DNA from: Populus alba
Lineage: Eukaryota > Streptophyta > Magnoliopsida > Malpighiales > Salicaceae
Length of the DNA: 64,000 nt
Assembly (NCBI RefSeq): GCF_005239225.2
Contig: NC_133300.1
Coordinates: 18,899,584-18,963,583, forward strand
Direction: 5' to 3'
This document shows positions 12,138-22,660 of this stretch, one piece after another. The translations under genes and the position numbers were made by a program. The notes under the pieces were generated by a model. The model worked only from the letters and a program-made list of their open reading frames with translations. It had not been told where the DNA came from and did not search any database. Numbering within the stretch: the first letter of the stretch is position 1; the number at the start of each line of letters is the position of its first letter.

Positions 12138-12700
12138 GCTTGGGACGGCATGCTTTCATAACACATATATGTCATAGACTAGAAACCAAAGCAAGACCTG
12201 GCCGGCTATTAGAATAAAATGGAAGGACACGAACAAAAAAGGGGGAGCTGCTGATGAAGAAAACAAACAGCCCCCTTCCCCGGTTCCTTAATTTTGTCAT
12301 GCTAGTTTCCTACAGAAAAAGAAAAGCTTGGGACCACATGCTCTTATAACACATATATATCATAGACTATGAAAACAAAGCAAGACCTGGCCGGCTATTT
12401 CACTAAAAATGGAAGGAACACAAACAGAAAAAGGAGCTGCTGATGAAGAAAACAACAGCCCCTTCCCCGGTTCCTTAATTCTGTCATGCTACTTTCATAA
12501 AAAAAAAAAAGGCTTGGGACGGCATGCTTTTATAACACATATATAACATTGACTATGAAAACAAAGCAAGACCTGGTCGGCTATTTCAATAAAAATGGAA
12601 AGAACATGAATAGAAAAGGGAGCTGCTGATGAAGAAAACAACAGCCCCCTTCCCCGGTTCCTTAACTTTGAACATAGTGAAGGACAGGAGATAAAAAAGA
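12138..12700 (-). repeat. Three ~187-bp tandem repeats in R-U5 of LTR A (left)
   Basis: The anchor GCTTGGGA recurs at about 12138, 12326 and 12512. Each unit ends in a shared AGCTGCTGATGAAGAAAACA segment followed by a CCCCGGTTCCTTAA stretch. The homologous set in the right LTR starts near 37031, 37220 and 37411. The location downstream of the TATA box in sense puts it in the transcribed leader. Confidence 0.7.
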
Positions 12701-13064
12701 AACACCAAAGGCTAACCAAAGCTTAACATCGTCAACTATCCAAGACTCAAAATCACGGCAGGAACAACACAAAGCAAACGGGTATTATACAGTCTAAAAT
12801 GGAAAACGAATGTGCAAAACAAAAAAACGAAACAGATACAAACGATTTAAAGGCAGCAAAGGAGGAGAAAACTAGGACTTACCTGCAGGTCTCGCTGAAA
12901 TGGTTTTACTGCAACAGCTGCGGGTCTCCTGCAATGGTTTACTGCAACAAATCTATTCTGCGTTTTTTTTTTTACTCTGCACTCTCTTGCGTTTTTCCTT
13001 TATTTTTCTGCTCTCTTTCTGCTATCTTTTTTTTTTCGGGCATGCTTAGGTCATTAGAGGGGCT

Positions 13065-13072
13065 TATATATA
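13065..13072 (-). promoter_or_regulatory. TATA box of LTR A (left copy)
   Basis: TATATATA on both strands, in context GACTATATATAAGCCCC on the minus strand. The corresponding site in the transcribing (5') LTR is 37966-37973. It implies a U3 of about 1.5 kb and an R-U5 of about 2 kb. Confidence 0.5.
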
Positions 13073-13539
13073 GTCTAAATATGTCTCCATTTAGGAAGGA
13101 TTCAAGGCATTAATCCTAAGACATAAATCCCTACTGGTTGGCAGTAAAAAAAACGCAAAAAGGAAGCTGCAATATTCTGATTTTATGCTGGTGCTTTACG
13201 TCTGATTTCTTTCCAGTTTTAGAGGAGGGTGTGGCTATTTTCTTTCCTTCCATAGGACCAGCTGCTCCATTTGAAATGAGGCAAGAAAAAACGTGGTTGC
13301 AGCTCTGAAATTCAGGCATGATGACAACGAAAAAAGGAAAGAAATCAGATGGAGGGTGCAGCTGCAAAGTCTCATTTTCCTTATTTCGGTGTGGAAAAAA
13401 TCATGTCATTTATGATGATCCAGCCCCCTCTCCAGCTTTCAATATCCTTCTTCAATTAAATCCCTCATTTTAACAATTTTCGATTCAGTCCTTGGTCCCA
13501 AACAAATCCTTCGAATCAGCCCCGCGAACTTGGGCTATA

Positions 13540-14470
13540 TCCTTCCTGCGGCAGAGTTTTCTGCCTTCACGTTAGATATTCAAATGGGAATATCTTGAGC
13601 TTCTGATATCAGAATCAAGTGATTCAAAACCCAAAATTATTCTATGCATCTAGGACTACAACTTTGATGAAGGAGTCGAAGTCAGATAAAATCTTTTTAC
13701 AGAACAGAATCTAGCAGTAATGTGGTTGGTCAAAAGGGATCTCCGAGTCTAACTCAAAAACTGACGAATGCCGAGAATCCTGATATGACTAAGAGTTTGA
13801 ACTAAGAACAAAAATCACAAAAACTAGGCCAAAAATAGAGTTTTGTTAGTGCAGACTCGAGTCAATATCTTTCTCGCGGCAGAATTCTCTGCCTTCACGT
13901 TAGATATTCAAACGGGAACATCTTGAGCCTCTGATATCGGAATCAAGTGATTCAAAACCCAAAATTATTTTATGCATCTAGGACTACAGCTTTGATGAAG
14001 GAGTCGAAGTCAGATAAAAATCTTTTTACAGAACAGAATCTAGCAGTAATGTGGTTGGTCAGAAGGGATCTCCGGGTCTAACTCAAAAACTGACGAATGC
14101 CGAGAATCCTGATATGAATGAGAGTTTGAACTAAGAACAAAAATCACAGAAACTAGGCCAAAAATAGAGTTCTTTTAGTGCAGACTTGAGTCAATATCCT
14201 TCTCGCCGCAGAATTCTCTGCCTTCACGTTAGATATTCAAACAGGAATATTTTGAGCTTCTGATATTGAAATCAAGCGATTCAAAAGCCCAAATTTATCT
14301 ATGCGTCCAGGACTACATCTTTGATGAAGGAGTCGAAGTGAGATAAAATCGTTTTAGAGAACAGGATCTGGCAGTAATCTCGTTGGTCAAAAAGGTTCTT
14401 GATCCGACAATGTTGAGCATCCAACTCTGACTGAGAATCTGCTCTAAGAACAATGATCCCTAGGACCTAT
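13540..14470 (-). repeat. Three ~328-bp tandem repeats in U3 of LTR A (left)
   Basis: CTGCCTTCACGTTAGATATT recurs at 13561, 13889 and 14218. Each unit also holds GATGAAGGAGTCGAAGT and a CAGTAATNTNGTTGGTCA segment. They lie upstream of the TATA box, so they may act as duplicated promoter or enhancer modules, which is inference. The third, distal unit is the most diverged. The same arrangement recurs in the right LTR from about 38440 to 39370. Confidence 0.7.
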
Positions 14471-14594
14471 TAAAGGTGTACGTCAAATTTTTTTTTTTTT
14501 TTTTTTTAGCGAACATGAGCTAAACTCCTATACTCTGTTCAAGAGAGGTATATACCCTCTCCAGCACGTGGGGGTCCGAAATTAGGTAACAACA

Positions 14595-14610
14595 GATGCC
14601 CCCTCTTTAC
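14595..14610 (-). promoter_or_regulatory. Polypurine tract of element A1
   Basis: Plus strand GATGCCCCCTCTTTAC, hence GTAAAGAGGGGGCATC in sense, directly abutting the 3' LTR. Identical to the tract in E, C and A2, and almost identical to B. Confidence 0.8.
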
Positions 14611-14689
14611 AATGCTTACGAAGCAAAACTTGTCAAGTGCTTTGCGTAGTAAGTGTTGAAAAGATAAATTGCCTGATCAAGCTAAAACT

Positions 14690-17310
14690 CAGTGCTTTTC
14701 TTAAACAAAGTTCTCCCTATGAGGTGATCTGCCTATCTTAAAATTTCTAGAAAACACTCCATGCTTTGCTAAGAAATGATCTCAATAATAGGTGATCTGC
14801 CCATCTTAAAATTCATAGAAAACTCCACGCTTTTCTAAGAAATGTTCTAAAAAACGAGTGACCGGCCCATCTTAAAATTCTTAGAAAACTCCACGCTTTT
14901 CTAAGAAACAGTTTCAATATCAGGTAACCGGCCCCTTTTAAAATTCTTAGAAAACTCCACGCTTTTCTAAGAACGGTCTAAAAAACGAGTGACCGGCCCA
15001 TCTGAAAATTCTTAGAAAACTCCACGCTTTTCTAAGAAACGATTTTCAATATCAGGTGACCGGCCCCTCTTAAAATTCTTAGAAAACTCCACGCTTTTCT
15101 AAGAAACGGTATCAAAATAGGGTGACCGGCCCATCTTAAAATTCTTAGAAAACTCCACGCTTTTCTAAGAACGGTCTCAAAAACGAGTGACCGGCCCATC
15201 TGAAAATTCTTAGAAAACTCCACGCTTTTCTAAGAAACGATTTCAATATCAGGTGACCGGCCCCTCTTAAAATTCTTAGAAAACTCCACGCTTTTCTAAG
15301 AAACAGTTTCAATATCAGGTCATCGACCCCTCTTAAAATTCTTAGAAAACTCCATGCTTTTCTAAAAAATGGTCTCAAAAATAGGGTGACCGGCCCATCT
15401 TAAAATTCTTAGAAAACTCCACGCTTTTCTAAGAGATGGTCTCAATATCAGGTGACCAGCCCATCTTAAAATTCTTAGAAAACTCCACGCTTTTCTAAGA
15501 AACAGTTTCAATATCAGGTAACCAGCCCCTTTTAAAATTCTTAGAAAACTCCACGCTTTTCTAAGAACGGTCTCAAAAACGAGTGACCGGCCCATCTGAA
15601 AATTCTTAGAAAACTCCACGCTTTTCTAAGAAACGATTTCAATATCAGGTGACCGGCCCCTCTTAAAATTCTTAGAAAACTCCACGCTTTTCTAAGAAAC
15701 AGTTTCAATATCAGGTCATCGACCCCTCTTAAAATTCTTAGAAAACTCCATGCTTTTCTAAAAAATGGTCTAAAAAATAGGGTGACCGGCCCATCTTAAA
15801 ATTCTTAGAAAACTCCACGCTTTTCTAAGAGATGGTCTCAATATCAGGTGACCAGCCCATCTTAAAATTCTTAGAAAACTCCACGCTTTTCTAAGAAACA
15901 GTTTCAATATCAGGTAACCGGCCCCTTTTAAAATTCTTAGAAAACTCCACGCTTTTCTAAGAACGGTCTCAAAAACGAGTGACCGGCCCATCTGAAAATT
16001 CTTAGAAAACTCCACGCTTTTCTAAGAAACGATTTCAATATCAGGTGACCGGCCCCTCTTAAAATTCTTAGAAAACTCCACGCTTTTCTAAGAAACAGTT
16101 TCAATATCAGGTCATCGACCCTCTTAAAATTCTTAGAAAACTCCATGCTTTTCTAAAAAATGGTCTCAAAAATAGGGTGACCGGCCCATCTTAAAATTCT
16201 TAGAAAACTCCACGCTTTTCTAAGAGATGGTCTCAATATCAGGTGACCAGCCCATCTTAAAATTCTTAGAAAACTCCACGCTTTTCTAAGAAACAGTTTC
16301 AATATCAGGTAACCAGCCCCTTTTAAAATTCTTAGAAAACTCCACGCTTTTCTAAGAACGGTCTCAAAAAACGAGTGACCGGCCCATCTGAAAATTCTTA
16401 GAAAACTCCACGCTTTTCTAAGAAACGATTTTCAATATCAGGTGACCGGCCCCTCTTAAAATTCTTAGAAAACTCCACGCTTTTCTAAGAAACAGTTTCA
16501 ATATCAGGTCATCGACCCCTCTTAAAATTCTTAGAAAACTCCATGCTTTTCTAAAAAATGGTCTAAAAAATAGGGTGACCGGCCTATCTTAAAATTCTTA
16601 GAAAACTCCACGCTTTTCTAAGAGATGGTCTCAATATCAGGTGACCAGCCCATCTTAAAATTCTTAGAAAACTCCACGCTTTTCTAAGAAACAGTTTCAA
16701 TATCAGGTAACCGGCCCCTTTTAAAATTCTTAGAAAACTCCACGCTTTTCTAAGAACGGTCTAAAAAACGAGTGACCGGCCCATCTGAAAATTCTTAGAA
16801 AACTCCACGCTTTTCTAAGAAACGATTTCAATATCAGGTGACCGGCCCCTCTTAAAATTCTTAGAAAACTCCACGCTTTTCTAAGAAACGGTATCAAAAT
16901 AGGGTGACCGGCCCATCTTAAAATTCTTAGAAAACTCCACGCTTTTCTTAGAAATGGTCTCAATATCAGGTGACCGGCTCATCTTTAAATTCTTAGAAAA
17001 CTCCACGATTTTCTAAGAAACGGTTTCAATATCAGGTAACCGGCCCCTTTTAAAATTTTTAGAAAACTCCACGCTTTTCTAAGAACGGTCTCAAAAACGA
17101 GTGACCGGCCCATCTGAAAATTCTTAGAAAACTCCACGCTTTTCTAAGAAACGGTTTCAATGTCAGGTGACCGGCCCCTCTTAAAATTCTTAGAAAACTC
17201 CACGCTTTTCTATGAAACGGTCTCAAAATAGGGTGACCGGCCCATCTTAAAATTCTTAGAAAACTCCACGCTTTTCTAAGAAATGGTCTCAATATCAAGT
17301 GACCGACCTA
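14690..17310 (-). repeat. 3'-UTR tandem array of ~66-bp units, element A1
   Basis: About 38-39 units, each with TTCTTAGAAAACTCCACGCT and a GTGACCGGCCC core. From about 15360 to 16950 a higher-order repeat of six units recurs: the variant CTAAAAAATGGTCT is at 15362, 15758, 16153 and 16551, spacing 395-398 bp. Because 66 is a multiple of three, the minus strand gives repetitive open frames (LRKAWSFLRIL...), which I regard as non-coding: they break where units are 65 or 67 bp and lie after the pol stop. Tandem repeats between pol and PPT are characteristic of Tat-lineage elements. Confidence 0.85.
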
Positions 17311-18041
17311 TCTCAAACTTCAAAAGAAAACATCTTACCTCGAGGAAGTGAAATAGTGCTGGTTCATAATTCATATTCTTTTCGTAACTCCGTTGATTTG
17401 AGATTCTATCTCAAAACTTGGAACTAATTTGGGCTTTCGTCCCACCTTTCCTGCCAGGTTAGTGTTATGACAATATAGCATGCATGTTTTTTGTTACCTA
17501 TCTTGGAAACATAGGTCCCCCTTTCGTTGTAAACTTCTTCGAGCTCTTGTTTCCATTTGTTTATCCAACCTTTTCTCATGAACCAAAATATGCTTCATAC
17601 CCTCTCTGGTTCCTTATGGGGCCCTTTCTTGCTCCATTGAGTATTGTACTTTATTATTATTTTTAAAAGGAAAACCCAAAAGTTTTGGTTTTGTTCATGA
17701 AAACAGCAACCTTTAATGCAATTAGCAAAGCTCGTAAAAAATTCAGAAGTTTTTATGATGATACCCTTTTGGGCTTTGGTTTACTATGGACCTCTATGTG
17801 CATTTTTCTTGCCCCCAGTGTGGTGTACAATACCTGTTAGGTTTAAAATTTGTTTGGTTCTCTCCAATTGATGGAGTCATTTCCTTAGTTATGCGTAAGA
17901 AAAGAGTTTATTTAAGTAAAATATTTCAAATGCTATGAGATCATGCGCTTATGAAGAAAAAAAAAAAGAAAAAAAAATGTTATTTACAGAGAGAATTCAT
18001 GGCCAAACTTTATTTTATTGATTGGGAAATTACGAAATATA
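17311..18041 (-). other. Post-pol spacer of element A1 with splice-donor-like block
   Basis: No gene. It contains two blocks shared with elements A2, B and C: GCCCCCAGTGTGGTGT at 17811-17826, and GAAACATAGGTCCCCCTT at 17506-17523. The latter is followed in sense by GATAG and GTAACA, a plausible 5' splice site at 17497/17498. C has a near-consensus donor at the same place (CTCAG then GTAAGT, 25998). Confidence 0.5.
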
Positions 18042-19949
18042 TCAAGCGTAATATTTCCTTACAGAGTCAGAATTCACGGGCCTAATTAGATCTTCTCCAT
18101 CCATTCTAGACAATAACAAAGCTCCTCCTGAGAATGCTTTCTTCACCACGTAAGGCCCCTCATAGTTAGGCGCCCATTTACTCTGATCTTCTCCAGGTAA
18201 CGACAATATTTTCTTCAGTACAAGATCTCCTTCATGAAATCCTCGAGGTCGAACCTTCTTGTCATATGATTTAGCCATCCTTCTTTGGTAGAGTTGATGA
18301 TGACAGATTATGGCTATCCTCTTTTCACTGATCAGATTCAGCTGTTCATATCTAACTTTTGCCCATTCTACCTCTTCCAGCTTAGAGTCTAACAACACTC
18401 TCAATGATGGGATTTCCACTTCTAAAGGCATCACCGCCTCCATTCCGTATACCAACATGTACGGGGTGGCTCCTGTTGAGGTTCGAACTGCGGTGCGATA
18501 TGCATGAAGGGCAAATGGCAACATCTCATGCCAATCCTTATAGGTGACTACCATCTTCTGAATAATCTTTTTGACATTCTTGTTAGCAGCTTCTACCGCA
18601 CCATTCATCTTTGGTCTATATGGCGAAGAATTGGAATGCTTGATTTTCCATTTAGTGCAGAGCTCTATTATCATCTTGCCGTTGAAATTCTGAGCATTAT
18701 CAGTTATAATCTTTTCTGGTGGACCATACCGACATATCAAATCTCTCTCAATAAATTTCTTCACCACTTTTTGTGTCACATGAGCAAATGACCCGGCTTC
18801 TACCCATTTTGTGAAGTAGTCAATAGCCACGAGAATAAACCTATGACCATTGTTGGCTTTTGGGTTTACAGGTCTAATCACATCAATTCCCCACATCGCG
18901 AAGGGCCACAGAGATGTCAAGTTAAACAGAGGAGCTGGAGGGGCATTGATTTTGTCACTGTATACTTGGCACTTATGACATTTTCGGACATAGTCGATGC
19001 AGTCTTTCTCTAATGTCATCCAGAAGTACCCGACTCTTTGTATCTTCCTAGCCATCACATGTCCACTAGCATGGGTTGAGCAAATCCCTTCATGGACTTC
19101 CCGTAAAGTGCTTTTTGCCTCGAATTCATCCAAACATCTCAACAAAGTCCCGTCAGATGATTTCTTATACAAAATCTCCCCATCAAGATAAAAATCCATT
19201 GCCAACCTCCTCAAGGTCTTTTTGTCGATTTTGGATGCCCCCATGGGATATGCCTGGTTTTGGATGAAATTCTTGATATCATAGTACCAAGGGTTTCCAT
19301 CCACTTCTCTTTCGACTGAGCAGCAATGAGCTGGGTTATTTTTGATATTGATGTGTACCGGTTGTACCTTGTGCCCAAAATCTATCTTGGCCATAGATGC
19401 TAGTGTGGCCAAAGCATCTGCAAACTGGTTTCCTTCCCTTCCCAGATGGGTGAACTCTATTTCCTCAAATTCTCTAGCCAGCTTAGACAGGTATTCTTGG
19501 TAAGGCCTTAACTTCTCTTCTTTGGTTTGCCATTCTCCTTTTACTTGGCAAATGATCAGCATTGAGTCTCCATACACATCTATCTTTTTTATGTTCATCT
19601 CTAATGCAGCCTCTAAACCAAGAATGCAAGCTTCATACTCAGCCGTGTTGTTGGTGCACTCGAACTGCAGCTTAATTGAAACCGGATACTGCTTCTTATC
19701 AGGAGAGATTATCACTGCACCTGCTCCGTTACCACATACATTTACAGCACCATCAAAATACATAACCCACCAATCTGATTTCTCTTCCTCAATTGCAAGC
19801 ACATCTTCATCGGGAAGGTCAAAGTTTAACGACTCATAATCTTCCATAGCATGGTCAGCCAGGTGATCGGCAATAACACTCCCTTTCACGGCTTTCCTTG
19901 TCATATATACTATGTCATACTCAGCCAAAAGAACTTGCCATCTTGCAAT
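18042..19949 (-). CDS. pol: Archaeal-type RNase H and integrase region of A1 pol
   Basis: C-terminal part of the Ty3/gypsy polyprotein. The 628-aa open frame begins at 19928. RNase H (residues about 53-180) has Asp59 (YFDGA), Glu97 (NNTAEYEA), Asp121 (GDSML) and Asp171 (QFADALA), the archaeal-like type that Tat elements carry in addition to the RT-linked one. Integrase has an HHCC zinc motif (His286, His290, Cys317, Cys320) and a D,D-35-E core (Asp349 WGIDV, Asp410 ITDNAQNF, Glu446 NGAVEAANK), then a C-terminal domain with LVLKKILSL. It joins donor cDNA to the chromosome. The frame continues from RT upstream but a TGA at 19950-19952 interrupts it; A2 and B have CGA (Arg) there. Arg352 (IRPV) replaces Gly of A2 and B (IGPV). 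Confidence 0.85.
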   Translation of the reverse strand: MARWQVLLAEYDIVYMTRKAVKGSVIADHLADHAMEDYESLNFDLPDEDVLAIEEEKSDWWVMYFDGAVNVCGNGAGAVIISPDKKQYPVSIKLQFECTNNTAEYEACILGLEAALEMNIKKIDVYGDSMLIICQVKGEWQTKEEKLRPYQEYLSKLAREFEEIEFTHLGREGNQFADALATLASMAKIDFGHKVQPVHINIKNNPAHCCSVEREVDGNPWYYDIKNFIQNQAYPMGASKIDKKTLRRLAMDFYLDGEILYKKSSDGTLLRCLDEFEAKSTLREVHEGICSTHASGHVMARKIQRVGYFWMTLEKDCIDYVRKCHKCQVYSDKINAPPAPLFNLTSLWPFAMWGIDVIRPVNPKANNGHRFILVAIDYFTKWVEAGSFAHVTQKVVKKFIERDLICRYGPPEKIITDNAQNFNGKMIIELCTKWKIKHSNSSPYRPKMNGAVEAANKNVKKIIQKMVVTYKDWHEMLPFALHAYRTAVRTSTGATPYMLVYGMEAVMPLEVEIPSLRVLLDSKLEEVEWAKVRYEQLNLISEKRIAIICHHQLYQRRMAKSYDKKVRPRGFHEGDLVLKKILSLPGEDQSKWAPNYEGPYVVKKAFSGGALLLSRMDGEDLIRPVNSDSVRKYYA

Positions 19950-21487
19950 TCAGCTAGATAGATAAGGCTTTTCACAAATGTACCTCAACGGGTCTAATTT
20001 GGAAATTAACCATGTAGTGTGATACAACATATACTGACGTAATCTTTTTGTAGCCCATATTAGTGCGCAACACAGCTTCTCAATCACAGTATACCTAAAC
20101 TCACATTCCGTGAACTTCTTGCTTAGGTAATAAATGGCCCTTTCCTTCCTTCCGGTTTCATCATGTTGCCCAAGCACACATCCCATTGCTGTTTCGGTTA
20201 CTGTTAGGTACAATATCAATGGCCTTTCTGGTACAGGAGGAACAAGCAGAGGTGGATTTAACAAGTACTGCTTCATTTTCTCAAAAGCCTCATCACACTC
20301 TTCATTCCATATTCCAGGGTTCTTCTTCCTTAACAAACGAAAGATCGGGTCACAAGTCGTGGTTAATTGGGATATAAACCGAGCGATGTAATTCAACCTT
20401 CCTAAGAAACCTCTCACCTCCTTCTCAGTCTTGGGGGGTGACATAGATTGAATAGCCTTTACTTTTTCAGGATCCACTTCTATCCCTTTGTCACTCACCA
20501 CAAATCCCAACAACTTACCGGATTTCACCCCAAATGAACACTTTGCTGGGTTAAGCCTTAACTTATATTTCCTTAGCCTTTCAAATAATTTCTTCAATAT
20601 TTGGACATGATTCTCTCCCTCTTTAGATTTAGCAATCATGTCATCCACATATACTTCAATCTCTTTGTGCATCATGTCATGAAACAAAGTCACCATAGCC
20701 CTTTGGTAAGTGGCCCCAGCATTCTTTAAACCAAATGGCATGACTTTGTAGCAAAAGGTTCCCCATGGTGTTACAAAAGTTGTCTTCTCCTTATCCTCTT
20801 GCGCCATTCTTATCTGATTGTAGCCTGAAAACCCATCCATGAAGGAATATGTGGAGCTGCGTGCTGCATTATCAACTAACATATCTATGTGTGGTAAAGG
20901 GAAATTATCTTTAGGGCTAGCCCGGTTTAAATCCCTAAAGTCCACGCAAACTCTGATTTTACCTTCCTTTTTGGGTACCACCACTATGTTTGACACCCAT
21001 TGTGGATACTTCACTACTTCCAAAAAACCAGCGTTCCATTGTTTTTTCAATTTCTGCCTTTACTTTGATTAAGATCTCCGGATGAGTTCTCCTTAACTTC
21101 TGCTCAATCGGCTTGCATCCTTCCATCAGTGGTATCCTATGTACTACAATGTCCGTATCCAAACCAGGCATATCCTCGTAGGACCAGGCAAAGACATCTA
21201 CATAATCTTGGAGCAGTGTAATCAATTCTTCCTTTGCTTCAGGGGTGATCAAAGTCCCTATTTTCAGCTCTCGCTTGATTTCTTCATTGCCTACATTTAT
21301 GGTTTCAAGTTCCTCTTTAGCGGGCCTCCAAGCCTGTTCGTGTTGTTCTATTAATTTTGTGAATTCCCATATGTTTTTCTCCTCCCATTCCTCATCTTCT
21401 ACAGCCACTATGTATTCTTTAAAGTTTGGCCATTCATTCTCAATGTAAAGTGCAGGTGTTGTTGTGGAGGATCCACTTTCAGGGTTC
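19950..21487 (-). CDS. pol: Reverse transcriptase and degenerate RNase H of A1 pol
   Basis: First part of pol after the inferred intron. 20959-21567 holds the linker with RNPESGSS and IPLMEGCKPIEQKLRR. The 366-aa frame 19950-21050 has RT: Asp72 in MDGFSGYNQI, FVTPWG, MPFGLKNAGATYQRAM and catalytic YVDD at 134-137. The RNase H that follows (about 265-366) reads LYLTVTETAMGCVLG, so the usual first catalytic Asp is missing, as in element B. Two lesions: an extra A in an A run (plus strand T run at 21042-21047) shifts frame just before QWNAGFL, and a C-to-T change makes TGA at 19950-19952. RT copies the element RNA to DNA; this copy is not translatable as one protein. Confidence 0.85.
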
Positions 21488-21698
21488 CTGAAAGCGGAAA
21501 GTGATGTGTAAATGGATAGTAAGACATCAAGATAAATTTTGAAAATGCATGATCTCATTAAAAGCAAAAGATTGGCTCAAAAACAAAATAAGATCCAATT
21601 GACATCTTGAGCCTCGATTGTCAATGAATAAAAACAAAACAAAGCAGAAAAAGGCAAACAACATGGATAAAATTAATCCAGCAATCATTGTTGATTAC
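21488..21698 (-). other. Predicted 211-bp intron between protease and RT, element A1
   Basis: Protease ends ...VFKM then TAA. On the minus strand a donor GTAATC begins at 21698, after AAAAT. The acceptor CCGCTTTCAG ends at 21488. Splicing joins AT and G into an ATG codon and continues in the NPESGS frame, so protease and RT become one frame. The interior is T-rich with in-frame stops. Element B has a 211-bp counterpart (52583-52793) with the same junction and phase. Ogre elements are known to have an intron at this place. Confidence 0.75.
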
Positions 21699-22660
21699 AT
21701 TTTAAAAACCAATGGAGCTTCTTGGGTCTCCCAATTCTGGAACTTCTCTCCTTCGGCTAGCTTTCGAACAAAAGTCTTGACGGTGACTTCTTCCAAAGTG
21801 TGGATGGTTAATTGTGGCAGCTCTTCATCCCTTCTTTCGGATTCAATTTTCTCAGCAATGTTCTTGACTTGATTTTCCTCTAGAGTGTTTATGTTCATTG
21901 AAAAAAACTTCTGAAGGAGGTTTCCATGTCCCTTATCAGGTTGCATCACATATGCGGCCTTTGGAAATGAAATCCTGATTGGAGGGATGGCTAGGCTTTC
22001 TTCTTCAGGCTTCCTTCCTTCAATCCTAGCCATTCTCTTCTCCCTTCTTGCACCAGCAGCTCGCTTGTAATCCGCCTTTTTGGGCTTATATCCAAGCCCA
22101 AACCTCTGTTCTACAGCTTTCAATTTGATTATATCCATCCATTCAAGCCTTCCTTGCTCAATGTCATATGGGAAAGGAATCTTGTTTTTCAAAAAGCTTT
22201 TAGCGGCCATTTTGGTGGCCTCCGAGATTTCTGGCTTCCTCACCACAGTGTTCTCGGGCACCCACTCGGTATTCACAACCTCAAATGCATGAAGGTTTCC
22301 ATCCTTACAATCTTCTGCTTCAATGAATGGAACCGCCACATTTCTTACCATTGATATAGTCTCCTCAGCCTTAACAGTAACCAGGACACCATTGGCAATG
22401 TACTTCAAACATTGATGTAGCGAGGAGGTGACAGCTCCCGCGGAATGTATCCATGGCCTTCCTAACAACATGCTATAGGAAGGGTGGATATCCATCACTT
22501 GAAGGGTTACTAAAAAGACTTGTGGACCCACAGCTAGTTCAACCTCAATTGACCCTATCACTTGCCTTGGTGAGCCATCGTACGCTCTCGCCGTCATCAC
22601 ACTGGGTTGCATGTGTGAGGGATCTACCGGCATTTCATCCAGCATATGCCTTGGTAACAC
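21699..22660 (-). pseudogene. pro: Protease C-terminal part of A1, cut off by element C
   Basis: Continuation of the retropepsin-like protein whose active-site half lies at 30604-31350. Contains the pepsin-fold strands (SIEVELAVGPQVFLVTLQVM, YSMLLGRPWIHSAGAV) and a basic linker rich in Arg/Lys, ending EAPLVFKM. The upstream half (with DNGSALNV) was separated by insertion of C at 22661. Counterpart in B: 52790-54433. Protease would process the Gag-Pol precursor in the particle. Confidence 0.8.
22656..22660. repeat. Target-site duplication of element C (left copy)
   Basis: AACAC directly before the LTR start TGTCGC. The second copy is 30604-30608. Without C and one AACAC, the protease sequence reads on continuously and aligns with B near 53745. 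Confidence 0.9.

Larger units (their letters stand above)
11015..14594 (-). repeat. 3' LTR of element A1
   Basis: 3580 bp, plus strand starting TGTCGCACCCTTGCGG and ending AGGTAACAACA. Sense layout: U3 (about 13080-14594) with three ~328-bp tandem copies, a TATA box near 13065-13072, then a long R-U5 with three ~187-bp copies, and the conserved block with GGAGTCGCCA at 11092-11101. Its plus-strand start cuts the TNP2 pseudogene. The 12 bases at 11040-11051 differ from both other A LTRs. Confidence 0.85.

Noticed and set aside
15032..17298. Repetitive open frames (LRKAWSFLRIL...) on the minus strand as a repeat protein
   Set aside because: They arise because ~66-bp units are divisible by three. 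Units of other lengths break the frame, and they lie downstream of the pol stop in a 3' UTR.
14690..17310. CRISPR-like array
   Set aside because: Units are directly tandem with no unique spacers, in a plant retrotransposon. It is an ordinary tandem array.
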